Source: Cryptomeria japonica
Taxonomy: Eukaryota > Streptophyta > Pinopsida > Cupressales > Cupressaceae
Assembly (NCBI RefSeq): GCF_030272615.1
Contig: NC_081412.1
Location: forward strand, 670,682,852 to 670,746,851
Direction of reading: 5' to 3'
DNA: 64,000 bases
The translations under genes and the position numbers were made by a program. Shown piece after piece: positions 11,600-23,974 of the stretch. Position 1 is the first letter of the stretch. Each line of letters opens with the position of its first letter. A model generated the notes under the pieces. That model saw only the letters and a program-made list of their open reading frames with translations. It did no database searches and was not told the origin of the DNA.

Positions 11600-14500
11600 T
11601 CTTTCTTCACAGGCAAAAAAATTGGGCTGTAGAACTAGTTATATAGAAGTTGAAATGTTAGTTATGAAATAACGTTTCAGTATAATATACCAAATTAAAT
11701 TACTTGAAAATATAAATTATTATCATTGAACCAAAACCATTTAACTCTTCTTTTTCATCTCAAAACATATCTAATGGCTTTGTGGTATGCAATCCTTTTA
11801 TAATATATTAAGTTGACTAATGTTTAATTGGGGTGATCCATGAGTGTCTAATGTGAATTCAGTATCCTAAACATTGGAGAGACCTTATCTGACTTGCCTA
11901 ATCAATGTGGTTGTTGTCCTAATATGAAATACTGAGTTCTACCCTTGCCTCTGCATCAAACTTCTCACATCATGTTTCTTCAACAAAACACACTAATATG
12001 AATTGATCCAACACCATGAGGATAGGGTCAAGTATCATGGCAACTAATCATAATACATGAAGATGGGGTTCACACATAAGTGTTGGCTCTCAACAATGCC
12101 ACACTTCCAAAATTGTTTGTTGGCTCTCAACACTTGTCCTATTGGGTGAGCACTCATTGATGGACACAAGGCCAAATCAATGTATGTAGGCTTTGAACTC
12201 CTAACTCTAGGCTAGGAGGACCCTACAGAAGGTCTATGAACACTCACTTGGTATTACAATAGAAAGATCCTTCCTCTAGAACTTTGTTTGCAATGCACGC
12301 ATCAATATTGGTAATAATTATTATGATGGATGGTTTATTAGGATGGTAAATAAAATGCTTATTCTTTTTCCACCCTTTGAAACTACAACAAGGTATTTGA
12401 CTTGGCAGGGTCCCCATACATCACTTCAACAACAAACATTAGGCAATTCAACATTTTGCCTTCTCAATGCATTTTTTTTTGTCTTTCACTAGTTTTCTCA
12501 GTCCGATACATAGGGATATCAGACCTTTCATGGCATTAGCACACGTGCCTTCCAATATGTATTCCTTTCATATTTTAGGTGCCTACACACTATGTTGTTG
12601 TTAAGTATTGATGTAGTCTTAAGACATCTGATGACTCCATTACATGTCCACACTTGGGTTTACAAACACAACTCTGTCAAAACAAAAACAATATCAGTAG
12701 TAAAACTATGACTATGACAATCAATACCCTTAGGACAATCATAGAAATTTAATCTATTTCATTTGGTTTTGATCGACAAACCCTTCTGAAGGTTGAATAG
12801 GGTCCCCTCACCCCTCTTTATATCATCAACCACTTAAAAATACCAATTGCTTGGTCTTCCCACCAAATTCTTCCCTGATATGATACATAGCATGAAGAAA
12901 AGGTCTTCCCACACATTTGGGTGAATTTATATGCATGGGAGACCAAACTATACATTATTTACTCCTCTCCGTAAACACTAGCTAGGCAGGGTTTTGATAT
13001 TTTTTGGAAAACTTATGATATCTAATTTAAAACACAATTAAATTCAATGCCACAAAAAGAAAAAATGAAGTTAACTCACTTCTCTACCACATCCAGTCAA
13101 CTTCCCATCAAATTATGATGATTTTCACAATGAAAAATGAAGAGAATCAGACCGAAATGTCAAAAAATGCACATAAAACCCCAATTTCATTAAGCAAAAC
13201 TCTTGGATGGCATGCCAAAGGCCTATTTATTCCCATACAAGTGGGTTAAAACCTCAAACCACCATATAATAACTTTCCAACCATATTTTTAAGAAGTTTC
13301 TACAAGAAATGCAAAAGTTGTCATGGCAATATGACAACTTTTTTCCCAATGGACCTCAAACTTTCATAATTAGGTCTCTATTTGTTGTTAGAATGAGATC
13401 TATGACTAAGTATTAGAGGATATTACTAAATTAGGTATCATTCTTTTATATGTATCTGACATGACTCCTAGTAACTATATAAGGATCTTACTAGTCCTAG
13501 ATCTATGCCTTGTTTTTTGATATGGTTCCTAGTGAGAATATATGAATCTTACTAGTTGTAAATGTCATTACTTTGTGTTTTGCATGCTCCATGTTTGTTA
13601 AGAATGTTACTCATATTACTCACTTTGTACTTCGCTTTTATCTCAATATTGTCGATTAACAATATCATAAGTCCTAGGAGCTACCACCTTTCCAAACTTG
13701 TAGTCATCTTGACTCTTCAATATCTTGGTGAAAGAATATTTGGTTTCTCCATATTTTCCCAAGAGTACATGAGCATAATTTCATACTCTTTCTAAGAGGG
13801 GGCTAAATATTGCATCATAAGTTGTATCTCTTTAAAAATATACACTAAGTTTAGACTCAATTTAAGTGGTTGTGCCTTATTTATGCCTAATTGTACTTAG
13901 GTTTGACAATGTTTCCATAAATTTGGTTCATTCCCTTATTCATGATGTTCCTCATGGCTCATTTTTATAGGACTAGAGTCTTGGGAACCATTATTCATGG
14001 AAATTGGACCTAAAATTTGAAAGATGAATGTTGGATTCGCAAATAGTAGGAATTTCTTCTCTAAATTTGGACTTTTGCAAAAGTTCAATTTGAAAAGGTG
14101 CAATGACCATCCATATAAGGTCCATCTTGAAAATTAAATGATAATACTATTCATACATATTAAATGATATAGTCAAGTAATAAAGAAGGAAAACCATTTC
14201 CTGAAGTTGTCAAATGATTTTAAAGATGCACAACGGTCCACTAAATTCAATTCACTAAAAAAGAAAACAAAGTATGCTACAAGATAGTGGGTAAGATGCA
14301 AGGAATGAAGTTAAATAGAAAAAGAAAAACCATGAATATTACCAAGTCAAAAGGAGTAGCTATGACCTCTTAGGTGTTTTTTCACTTGCATAAATTAGAC
14401 TTCTTAAGGATAGAAACACATGTAGATAGTAGTATGAAATCTTTTTGACAATTTTTGAAGTAGTTGAAGGAATGGCTTATTTTAGTTATATCTAACCCAA

Positions 14501-14982
14501 GACAATTTCAACTCAAAGTAAGGAATAAAACCATATGTCCTATAAGTTTGGGAAGCTAATTGAGTAGTTGGATAAGGTAGAACATGACTATAGGGTAGTC
14601 TTGAGACTCTTTTAACTTGATTAGAACATGTACCAAGTATCTAGGAGATTACAAAGCCGATTCAACCATATTTCAAGTGAAAATGCAACAAAAGGAGTAA
14701 AAGCTTTGAATACACCTCAAAAACCACTCCTAGGTGGCCAAGTAGGTGGAAATAGTCTTTTCCAACATTTTTTTCTTCATAGATGCAGCCCTATATTCTC
14801 TTTATTATTTGAGATGAGAAATAAATTATTGGTGGTTCTATTATTACCCAATCTAGTATCGATCTGATCTTGATACTGTCATAAAAGGAGTGACTATCCT
14901 AAGTGCTTGATACTATCACAAAAACTGAGTGTTGCAGCAGTGAATCTTCATTTGACCTTTGGGTGGTTGGGAGGGTAAAGAC
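11600..14982. other. Gene-free stretch upstream of tnp2
   Basis: No exon, domain or repeat array could be supported on either strand. The CACTA 5' terminus should lie in the first part of this interval, but no TAGTG-type end with a matching partner was recognised. Short frames at 13562-13795 and 14628-14867 have no recognisable features. Confidence 0.5.
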
Positions 14983-15423
14983 TCATGGTGGTATATATTG
15001 AAAGGTTCTTGTAAGATTATCCGAAAGTACATTGGTTTTTGGATATCTAGTACATTTTGTGAGTTGAGTACCAAGCAGGATTAAAAGACCTAGTTGAAGG
15101 AGGATTTGTGTGAATAAGGGTTGAGGGTGTTGGTGGTGATTGAATGTTGGAGAGTTGGATTGTGACTTAGATATGTTTATTTGTCCTATTTGAGTGTGAT
15201 TCAATGGTTGGATGTGTTTTGGGGTATTGAATCCTTTTGAGTAACTTCTGGCCTTGTGAGGGGTCTTCTGAGTAAGTGAAGGGTTGACACCTAATTGAAT
15301 AGGTGAGTTGGGAGAAATATCTCCCTTGTTGGTTGAGTTTATTGGATTCTCTGCATCACCATGCCTTTTCACTATCAATTCATTCAAACTTCCACCCAAA
15401 GATTCAATCTTGTCAAAGTTCAA
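14983..15423 (-). CDS. Unrecognised 146-codon frame, possibly a fragment
   Basis: An open frame rich in Asn, Ser, Pro and His (for example SPNSPIQLGVNPSLTQKTPH and HTQIGQINISKSQSNSPTF). It has no motif I recognise, no membrane segment beyond a short Leu-rich stretch near the C-terminus, and no supportive neighbours. It may be a chance frame or the remains of a transposon ORF. Start choice is arbitrary. Confidence 0.2.
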   Translation of the reverse strand: MNFDKIESLGGSLNELIVKRHGDAENPINSTNKGDISPNSPIQLGVNPSLTQKTPHKARSYSKGFNTPKHIQPLNHTQIGQINISKSQSNSPTFNHHQHPQPLFTQILLQLGLLILLGTQLTKCTRYPKTNVLSDNLTRTFQYIPP

Positions 15424-16134
15424 AATAAATTTCTTTGTTGTCCTTACTATCTTGCATCAACTTTCATATCACTAGGTAGTCTTTTTCTTAGAACTATCAT
15501 CTTTCATGGTAGGATACTATCTCAGTCCCTTGAGTTAAGTTAGCTTACCTTTAGAATTTATCATTTCCTAATCAAGTTGTTCAAGGGGAAAATGTCACTA
15601 ATCAAGTTGAAATGTCGATTTCTCAATCTGCCTAAGCTAAAAGGTTAAAATAAATTGCAAAAGATAGAACAAGGCTATGAGAAAATGAATCATCAGTATT
15701 ACCTAAACCCACATTATCAACAAAATCTAAAAATAACCTTGTATGTAAATAATTTGTCATGCCAAAATTGCCAATTCTAACATGAAAATGAGACCAAGGA
15801 AAGCTCTAGAACTACTACTACTATTCAATCACATGTTCCTTATTGACCTCAATCACCACTAAAGATGCGCAAATTGATTATAACAAAGAAGATGTTTCAT
15901 AAATGTAAATATTAATTCAGGACTAAGGAAAATGAAAGAAATGAAAGAATACCAAGAAAGCAAAAAAGACTATCAATACTGTTGCAATCTATGAACTTCA
16001 TTTCCATTAATTCTTCAAAATATACTAGCAAAGCACAAGTATTCAATCTGTAGCCTATTGCTAAATGTCTTTTGACAGAAAACACACTAAGTAGTGTTAC
16101 TAAAATTGGACCTTAAATAATCAATTATTAGACC

Positions 16135-16232
16135 CTCAAAATGAATTTTGAAATTACATTTATAGAGAAACTTTTTCCTCAAAATGAATTTTGAAATTAC
16201 ATTTATAGGGAAACTTTTTCCTCAAAATTAGA
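16135..16232. repeat. 43-bp tandem repeat, two copies plus a partial third
   Basis: The unit starting CTCAAAATGAATTTTGAAAT begins at 16135, recurs at 16178 almost unchanged, and a partial third copy begins at 16221. No coding role is apparent. Confidence 0.85.
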
Positions 16233-16502
16233 GATTAAATTCCACCCAAAACCTTATCAAACTAAGAGGTACAATCAACACACAAGATACTAGCCTATAA
16301 CTGAATTAAGAACTATAAGTTGACTCATGAAAATGAAATATAAGTCATAAGGAACTTAGAATATGGAGTCAAACAAGCATGGAGAACAAGAAATAGAGGA
16401 TCTATCTAGGGCCCCACCCCCAAGATGACTCCTCCAAAATTTTAAACTTAGGTGCACAAGAAACAAGATGAAGAACAAAAGCCAAAGTAGGTTATAACTA
16501 CC

Positions 16503-16673
16503 ATGAACCCGTCCATCCAAAGTGATGAGAATCTAGATGTTCCTAAGTGGCTACAATTCAACTTTGAAAGGATAAAGAAGAGAGTATTGAAGAAAGTAAG
16601 TTTGCAAAAGATGATCGTTGAGGTTGAGGCTGCAAGGAAGCCAAAGAAGGCAATGACTTTATATGTCACCTAA
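16503..16673 (+). CDS. Short unrecognised frame, 56 codons
   Basis: Begins MNPSIQSDENLDVPKWLQF and continues as a lysine-rich, helical-looking segment ending KPKKAMTLYVT before TAA. The composition looks protein-like rather than repeat-derived. No family is recognised and no flanking exon is evident; it may be a fragment of a transposon ORF. Confidence 0.2.
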   Translation: MNPSIQSDENLDVPKWLQFNFERIKKRVLKKVSLQKMIVEVEAARKPKKAMTLYVT

Positions 16674-17844
16674 AACTATGCAAAAGGAGAGATAGTTGCC
16701 AATACTCTAAAATAGAGAATATTTAGTAAAAAATGTCAATACCCTAAACTAGGGTAACCCGAGATAGTAAGAAAATGGTTTGGGGGTCATATAGACTAGC
16801 TTTATATTGTATGTTAATTACAAAGTGATAAGTTGTGTGGTTGGAGATTTTCAGTCCACCCCTTCTAGGCTAGGATTGTGCTGAACCGAACATAATTGTA
16901 TCTCCCTAGGGCTTTCAGGTCGAGTGTGTTAGGCTGGCTAGTAAGAGAAAGAAAGGCTTGCCTGAACAACACTGAATGAAGGTTGCAAATCACTTGAATA
17001 ATATTTATTCCAATTGTTTTCTTGTGCGTTGGTTTGATCTCCATCAATTTAGTAGCCAGAGGTAGACACCGCCCTATATATTAGCTCGTACAATAATGAT
17101 CAATCAACATGTATATGAGAGGAAGGAATTGCTCCAACAAAATTGAATGCTCACTCCTCAATCACAGTTCTATGGTTTTATGAGGAGTGGATTCCTATAG
17201 GGATTATGCATTCAGGGAACCACACCTTTGACTAGGAGCCATCCGGCCTGAGATTGGATAATCAACATGAATACAAGATTGACCAATTTGCATCTAAAAC
17301 CTGGGAAATTAACCACCACATGTCTCATTTCCTAAAATCTTTTTCATAAAAAAGGAATCTCTCATATTCCAAGAGTTGCTTCCACAATCGGTCAATATCC
17401 CACAAGAATGTAGGCATAGCTAGCATGTATAAAAGCAAAAGTTGTAGAATCTCTTGAATGGTGTAATTTTTTGAAACATGAAATTAAGGTGAAGAATCTA
17501 CCTCTTGCGTGGGATTTCATTGCACAAATGCCTTCGACGTGGGTTTGATCTTGTTGGGGGTTGAAGTCACCACAGACGCCTACACGTTATTGCCAATGCA
17601 CAAATGACTTGCCCTCTTCTCTTTTTGTAAGTAATGGCCATTATCGTCGAAATTACGATGAACTCGAGCACTTTTTTGAAAAAAAACAATTTTCATTACT
17701 AATGCCTTCTTCATCGAAACCAAATGGCAAATTACCATAGGAATTCCAACGAATTTGGGCTTTTTTTCAAAAAAAAATCAAATTTGGTCACAATATACCT
17801 TCTCCATCGGAAACCTCCGTTAGAAATCTAGTCCAAATGTATTA

Positions 17845-17859
17845 GTGAGAGAGATAGAG

Positions 17860-17892
<33 letters not shown>

Positions 17893-18224
17893 TGGAGAGA
17901 ATAGAGGAGAGAGAAAAAGAGAGAGAGGGAGAGAGAGAGAGGGAGGGGAGGGAAGGGAGAGAGAGATAAAGAGATTAGTAGAGAGGGAGAGGGAGAGAGA
18001 GAGAGATTAGGGGAGAGGGATAGAGAGTGATTAGGTGAGAGAAAGAGAGACAGAGAGAGACAAAGAGAGAGATGAGGAGGGGGAAGGGAGAGAGAGATAG
18101 AGAGAGATTAGGGGAGAGATAGATAGATGGAGAGATTAGGGGAGAGGGATAGAGAGAGATTATGAGAGAGAGAGAGAGAAGGAGAGGGAGAGAGAGATTA
18201 GGGGAGAGGGGGAGAGAGAGAGAT
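17845..18224. repeat. GA-rich microsatellite tract
   Basis: About 380 bp of (GA)n with recurring GAGAGATTAGGGGAGAGGGA blocks, abutting the palindromic satellite on its left. A complementary CT tract bounds the same satellite on its right. Confidence 0.95.
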
Positions 18225-18737
18225 TAAGACACCATAGGACCTAAAGCGACCCAATATGGTGTCATAACGGGTCGTATGGTGTCCTAAAGGGTCTTAAGGG
18301 TTCATGAGACACCATATGACCCCTAAGGACAACATAAGACCCCTTATGACACCATATGGTGTCATTAGGGGTCATATGGTGTCCATAGGCATAATATGGT
18401 GTCCTCGGACACCATATGACCCCTTAAGACACCAAATTATGTTGTTATGGGTCATATGGTGTCCTAAGGGGTCGCAAGATACAATATGACCCCTTAGGAC
18501 ACAATATGACCCAAAGAGACCCAATTCGGTGTCATTAGGGGTCATATGGTGTCCTAAAGGGTCATATGATGTCTTAAAGGGGTCATATGACACAATATGA
18601 CCCACTAGGACACAATATGACCCATAACAACCAAATATGGTGTCTTAAGGGGTCATATGGTGTCCTAAGGGGTCATAGGAAACCATATGACCTCTATGGA
18701 CACCATAGGACCCCTTATGACACTAGGTGTTGTTATG

Positions 18738-18742
18738 GGTCA
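18738..18742. repeat. Target site duplication, left copy (GGTCA)
   Basis: Five bases that immediately precede the solo LTR and are repeated at 19260-19264. Confidence 0.9.
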
Positions 18743-19259
18743 TGTTAGACTATTTAATCTTTACTTAGCTTAGGTTTATTTTTTATTTAATTTAGGATAT
18801 TCCTTTGGAATTCCTACATGTAATTTGTCCTCTAGTACATGTGTGAGGACAAGTCATTTCTTTTATTTTCCTTTATTAAGGAATATTAGATTTCCTCCAT
18901 AAGAGGATGTGAACACATGGCACACACATTTTATGAATGGTGGCATTCATAGATTTGGAGTTACTTTGTAACTCCTCTCCTCGTCTCTATTTAAGAGATG
19001 CCTCCTCTCTCATTTCTTCTTAATGACAATATTGTAAAGAGCTTCTTGCTCTCTCTCTCTCTCTCTCATTTTTAGGCATTGCCTCATTCATAATATCACA
19101 AGGGGTTTTTCTTTGCTTTTCCCCTTTCAAAAGTTCTTGTGCCTCCTTCTTTACATTTGGGTGATGCTCCAAGGTCTTTGCTTTTCTCATGGTAACTATT
19201 ACTTCATCATAAACTTTCTTGGATTAATTTTCCTTTCCTTGCTCTTTTATTTCCTTTCA
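18743..19259 (+). mobile_element. Solo LTR, 517 bp
   Basis: Begins TGTTAGACTATTTAATC and ends TATTTCCTTTCA, the TG...CA termini of an LTR. It is flanked on both sides by GGTCA (18738-18742 and 19260-19264), a perfect 5-bp target duplication. The satellite sequence resumes in register after it. A TATA-like TCTATTTAAGAGATG lies near 18987 and a short CT run near 19050. With no internal region present, this is a solo LTR left by LTR-LTR recombination. Copia versus Gypsy cannot be decided. Plus strand is chosen from the TATA-like box. Confidence 0.9.
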
Positions 19260-19264
19260 GGTCA
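19260..19264. repeat. Target site duplication, right copy (GGTCA)
   Basis: Five bases that immediately follow the solo LTR, identical to 18738-18742, and form part of the satellite motif GGTCATATGG. Confidence 0.9.
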
Positions 19265-20665
19265 TATGGTGTCCTAAGGGGTCGTAGGACATAATATGAC
19301 CCCTTAGGACACCATAAGACCCAAAGTGACCCAATATGGTGTCATAATGGGTTGTATGGTGTCTTAAGGGGTCATAAGGGTTCATGGGACACCATATGAC
19401 CCCTAAGGACAACATATGACCCATTATTACACCATATGGTGTCATTAGGGGTCATATGGTGTCAATAGCGTCATATGGTGTCTTAGGACACCATATGACC
19501 CCTTAAGACACCAAATTGTGTCGTTATAGGTCATATGGTGTCCTAAGGTGTCGTAGGACACAATATGACCCAAAGCGACCCAATATGGTGTCATTAGGGG
19601 TCATATAGTGTCATAAGGGGTCATATGATGTCTTAAAAGGGTCATATGACACAATATGAACCATTAGGACACAATATCACCCATAACGACAAAATATGGT
19701 GTCTTAAGGGGGCATATGGTGTCCTAAGGGGTCATAGGACACTATAGGACCCCTTATGACACTATATGGTGTCATTAGGGGTCATATGGTGTCCTAAGGG
19801 GTCATAGGACATAATATGACCCCTTAGGACACCATAGGACCCAAAGCGACCCAATATGGTGTCATAACAGGTCGTATGGTGTCATAAGGGTTCATGGGAC
19901 ACCATATGACCCCTAAGGACAACATAAGACCCCTTATGACACCATATGGTGTCGTTAGGGGTCATATGGTGTCCATATGGGTCATATGGTGTCCATAAGG
20001 GTCATATGGTGTCCTGGGATACCATATGACTCCTTAAGACACCAAATTGTGTCGTTAGGGGTCATATGGTGCCCTAAGGGGTTGTAGGACATAATATGAC
20101 CCAAAGTGACCCAATATGGTGTCATTAGGGGTCATATGGTGTCCTAAGGGGTCATATGATGTCTTAAAGGGGTCATATGACACAATATGACCCATTAGGA
20201 CACAATATGACCCATAACAGCCAAATATGGTGTCTTAAGGGGTCATATAGTGTCCTAAGGGGTCGTAGGACACCAGATGACCCCTATGGACACCATAGGA
20301 CCACTTATGACACCATATGGTGTCGTTAGGGGTCATATGGTGTCCTAAGGGGTCGTAGGACATAATATGACCCCTTAGGACACAATAGGACCCAAAGCGA
20401 CCCAATATGGTGTCATAATGGGTTGTATGGTGTCCTAAGGGGTCATAAGGGTTCATGGGACACCATATGACCCTTAAGGACAACATATGACACCTTATGA
20501 CACCATATGGTGTCATTAGGGGTCATATGGTGTCCATTGGTGTCATATGGTGTCATGGGACACCATATGACCCCTTAAGACACCAAATTGTGTCGTTATG
20601 GGTCATATGGTGTCCTAAGAGGTCATAGGACACAATATAACCCATTAGGACACAATATGACCCAA

Positions 20666-20766
20666 ATCTCTCTCTCTCTCTCCCTCTCCTCCTCTCTCTC
20701 TCTCCCTCTCCTCCTCCTCTCTCTCTCTCTCTCTCCCTCTCTCTCTCTCCTAATCTCTCTCTCTCC

Positions 20767-20809
<43 letters not shown>
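20666..20809. repeat. CT-rich microsatellite tract
   Basis: (TC)n with CCTCTCC interruptions, directly abutting the right end of the palindromic satellite. It is the reverse complement in kind of the GA tract at 17845-18224. Confidence 0.95.
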
Positions 20810-20810
<1 letters not shown>

Positions 20811-21114
20811 ATTTAATCGGGTATTCAATTTTTGCCATTGCCATTAATGTGGTAGTTCAATAAAAAAAAGGTGGCAACGGGAAAATTTTTGGGGACCACA
20901 AATATATACATTAAAATTGGATATTCAATTTTTGTACATAAAAAAGAGCCTTCTGGGCCATTTTGTGGATTCCAACGGCCCATAGTTTACATATTCTATT
21001 TTCTATCGACGATCATGGGTTTTTAGATAGTTTGAGATAAATTTGTGCTTTTGGGAGATTCTTAAAGTAAAATCTTACATTGTCAATCATGTAGGAGCAT
21101 CTGTGTGAAGGGAA

Positions 21115-23954
21115 ATGGGGAGTAGTAGTTGTCGGAAGTCTAAATGCAAAAGAAAAATTTCAAATGACCAAATTGGAGTGTATAGAGAAAAAGATAGAGA
21201 ATGTCATAGGAGGAGAAGGCAAGGTATGTTAAATATTGCTAATGTTACTTCAAGTGAAGAGGAAATTGAATTTGAAAATGCGCCACAAGTTATTGAAAAT
21301 GAAAATGTAGATTTTGAAAGTGAAAATTTTGAAAATATTAAAAATGTTGAAAGTGATAATGAAAATGCTCAACATGTGGAAAATTTTGACATAGGAGGTG
21401 AAAGTGTGGAAAAATTTGACATTGAAGGTGGAATTGCTCAACCAAGTGAACCATATGTAACACCTAATTACTTTAGAAATGAAGACCCTCTCATGGATGA
21501 AAGACAAATTCCAAATCCAAGACCTTCAAGAACCCCAAAATGGTTATTTGAAATCGATGAGAACATTATTGTGAATCTTAAAGGCAAGAGGTCAACAAGA
21601 ACCGTTCGGTTGTGGGCTACACAACTTTTCAACCAAAATTTTAGCAATAAGACATTGATCGAGCAATTCCAACTCTTTGTTCAATTGCTAAAGATGAGAC
21701 CATTGCTAAACAAATTGAAGATTCATATGAACAAGAAGATGGAGAGAAATTCTATTATTATAAAAAATCTATTTGACGTTCTCAATTCTATTGGAAAGAA
21801 TACCAAAGAAAGAGATAAGAGAGACACTCGAAGAGATTACAACCTCCTTAGTAAGCCATCAATTGAGGAAGGCTCGTCAAATGAGACAAACTTGTGTTGA
21901 TTTTAACATAAACCGTAAAACTTTGGATAGAGCACTTGCACAAAGACAAAGACTTGATGATCCACTTCAACAAGATACATGGGCTTTTGGTGGGAGGCCT
22001 CCACGTGTTGATAGAAAGTTGACTGACAATGTGAAGGAGGAGATTCAACAATTTTGGCACTCTAATTCTAGAGTGTCACCCAATGTAAAGGACGTTTTGA
22101 AATTAGGAATCGACAACCGAGACCGCACACCACATCCCAAACATTTCTTGGAATCAAGCCAAACAATGTTGTATCATTTTTTTTTTGAATTACATCCAAC
22201 TTTGAAAATATCACAAAGGGCCTTTGAATCTTTGAAACCATTTTATTGTGTTCCTCTTAAGATTTGCAATACTTGTTGTTGCAAGTACCATGTGGAGTTT
22301 TCATTGTACCATGAAATTTTATGTCATATTCGTTCTACGATGCATACTAATGAGATGTTGCAGGAGTGTGATGCAATTTTATTTCCAAGATCATCAAGAG
22401 ACTTGCAAGATCTATTTTTATGCCCTAGAGATGATGGCTGCTATTTCTATAGAAATGATTGTTTGAATGAGAAGTGCTCAGAATGTGGTGGGTTGTCAAA
22501 GTTTGTTTCATGTTTTCATGAGGGCAGCAAACATGAGTTTGGAAAGAATTATGTTGATAAAAAAAGATATGAGACAGTCAAATATATTTGAAGAGTGGAG
22601 GTGAAGGTTCTAGATGCGAATTAGTCTCAAGAGAAGTGAGTATTTCTGATTTTATTTTGGATTTTAAGGAAAATATTTTCTACAAGTATGCAAGGCACAC
22701 CCATAGGTCTCAGTGGTTAGATCAACAGTTCAGGATATGTAAGAACTCTTTCGGTGGTTGATTTTACAGAGAACTATACATTGCAACCAAAAAATGAGGT
22801 ACAATCTCAGTACTACAATTCAGTCCAGATTGCTATTTTTGTTCACATTACATATAGACATGCTCCTGATAGTATAGAAGAGGATAGGAAGATATTAGGG
22901 AGTATCATTTTTATATGAGTGATGATAGATCACACTCCTCCGAGTATGTGCAACATTCTTTTGAGAATTTTTTTGAGTTCTTGCATGAGAAAGATATTGC
23001 AATTGACGGGCATATAATATGGTCAGATAACTGTATAGGTCAATTCAAGAATGCCTGTATGTTTTTTTGGTTGAGTAGAATGCATGTAGAGAGGTGTATA
23101 CCTCGTATTTGGTATTTTTTTGAGGCAAGTGCATGTTTGAAGAGAGCTCTAGTTAAGGAGCAATTGAGTTTTTAGGTGCAAATTTCTCTGATGCACGTTC
23201 TATTATTGATTGGTGTAGTTCAACATTGTCACATGGAGGTACTCTTGATTCAACAGTGACCAGATTCTTTTGGTTGGTTGAGGAGGGAATAATGGGAGAT
23301 AGATTGGATTGTCAAACAATTAAAGATTCTTCAAAGATGCATTCATTTCTCAGCTCAGATGCAAGTACATGGACCATTTGGACATGATTGTTGGCTTGTT
23401 TTTGTCAGAGTTGTGTTCAGTGTGATTGGGATCAGTGTGAGTCAAGTGAGTGGGTTGATACGTGGGTTCCCCACTATCTAACTCCTTTATCTCAAACAAT
23501 ATCCTTGTCAAACGATGACATGGAAAGTTCACTTGAGTATGACCGTCTATCAGATCTTGTACAACCAGGACATGTTTTTGCAGTTGTCGCACTGCAAGGG
23601 AATGAAGAGAGATCAGAATATTGGTTGGCACGATGTGTACAGGGAAAAAAAAAGCTAACACAACCAATGATAGATGATGATGGGTTCACATATCCTACAG
23701 GTTCAGTTGTTGTTGTGGGAACTTGGTTGTGAACATACATGATTAGAAAGAATGGCATACCTACATTTGAAGACTATGAGAGACACAAAACCATTATAAT
23801 GTATTCACACCTTCTTATAGCTACAAATATCAAGTTGTTGAAGCATCAAGCAAAACTGAAGACCAAAGAGCTATGGACAGTGACTATTGTTGATTATGAA
23901 GCAATACTAGATAGTCTTAATCAAAGAGATGACCCTTCAGGCACACTTGAGTAG
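21115..23954 (+). pseudogene. DDE-type transposase gene of unassigned superfamily, frameshifted
   Basis: Frames joined in order give a protein of roughly 900 residues. The start (ATG 21115) is a basic then Glu/Asn-rich leader. Next is a helix-turn-helix-like VDFNINRKTLDRALAQRQ (about 21900). Then come HPKHFLES, HPTLKISQRAFESLKPFYC, a cysteine motif NTCCCKYHVEF (about 22270), and CSECGG (22470). The core follows: VDFTENYTLQPKNEVQSQYY (22757 on) and HIIWSDNCIGQFKNA (about 23011), with candidate catalytic Asp codons at 22760 and 23026. After that are KDSSKMHSFLSS, LACFCQSC and CESSEWVDTW (23325-23465). The end is VVALQGNEERSEYWLARC and SLNQRDDPSGTLE. At least five breaks are present: near 21681, 21770, 22590, 22900 and 23175, with more near 23390 and 23730. 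I recall similar uncharacterised proteins in plants and animals, possibly Sola-like, but cannot assign the superfamily from memory. Confidence 0.7.
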
Positions 23955-23974
23955 TAGGTCTTTAATGGTGCCTT

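Larger units (their letters stand above)
18225..20665. repeat. Palindromic higher-order satellite array
   Basis: The array alternates GGTCATATGGTGTC with its exact reverse complement GACACCATATGACC, spaced by CTAAGGGG or CCCCTTAGG. Above this lies a higher-order unit: the block GTCATATGGTGTCCTAAGGG followed by a GTAGGACATAATATGACC segment starts at 19261, 19781 and 20332, giving periods of 520 and 551 bp. A first unit begins at 18225 and is interrupted by a solo LTR at 18743-19259. The short frames across it come from the repeat and are not genes. Confidence 0.95.

Noticed and set aside
1-14000. CACTA...TAGTG ends for the tnp2 element
   Set aside because: Single CACTA or TAGTG words occur by chance; no pair with matching subterminal sequence was found, so element borders are left open.
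18304-20516. Several 60-93 codon frames with repeated HMTPND/YDPLGHH words
   Set aside because: They are translations of the palindromic satellite, appear on both strands, and have no start or splice support.
20588-20863. Ser/Leu and Arg/Glu repeat proteins
   Set aside because: By-products of the CT tract on the two strands.
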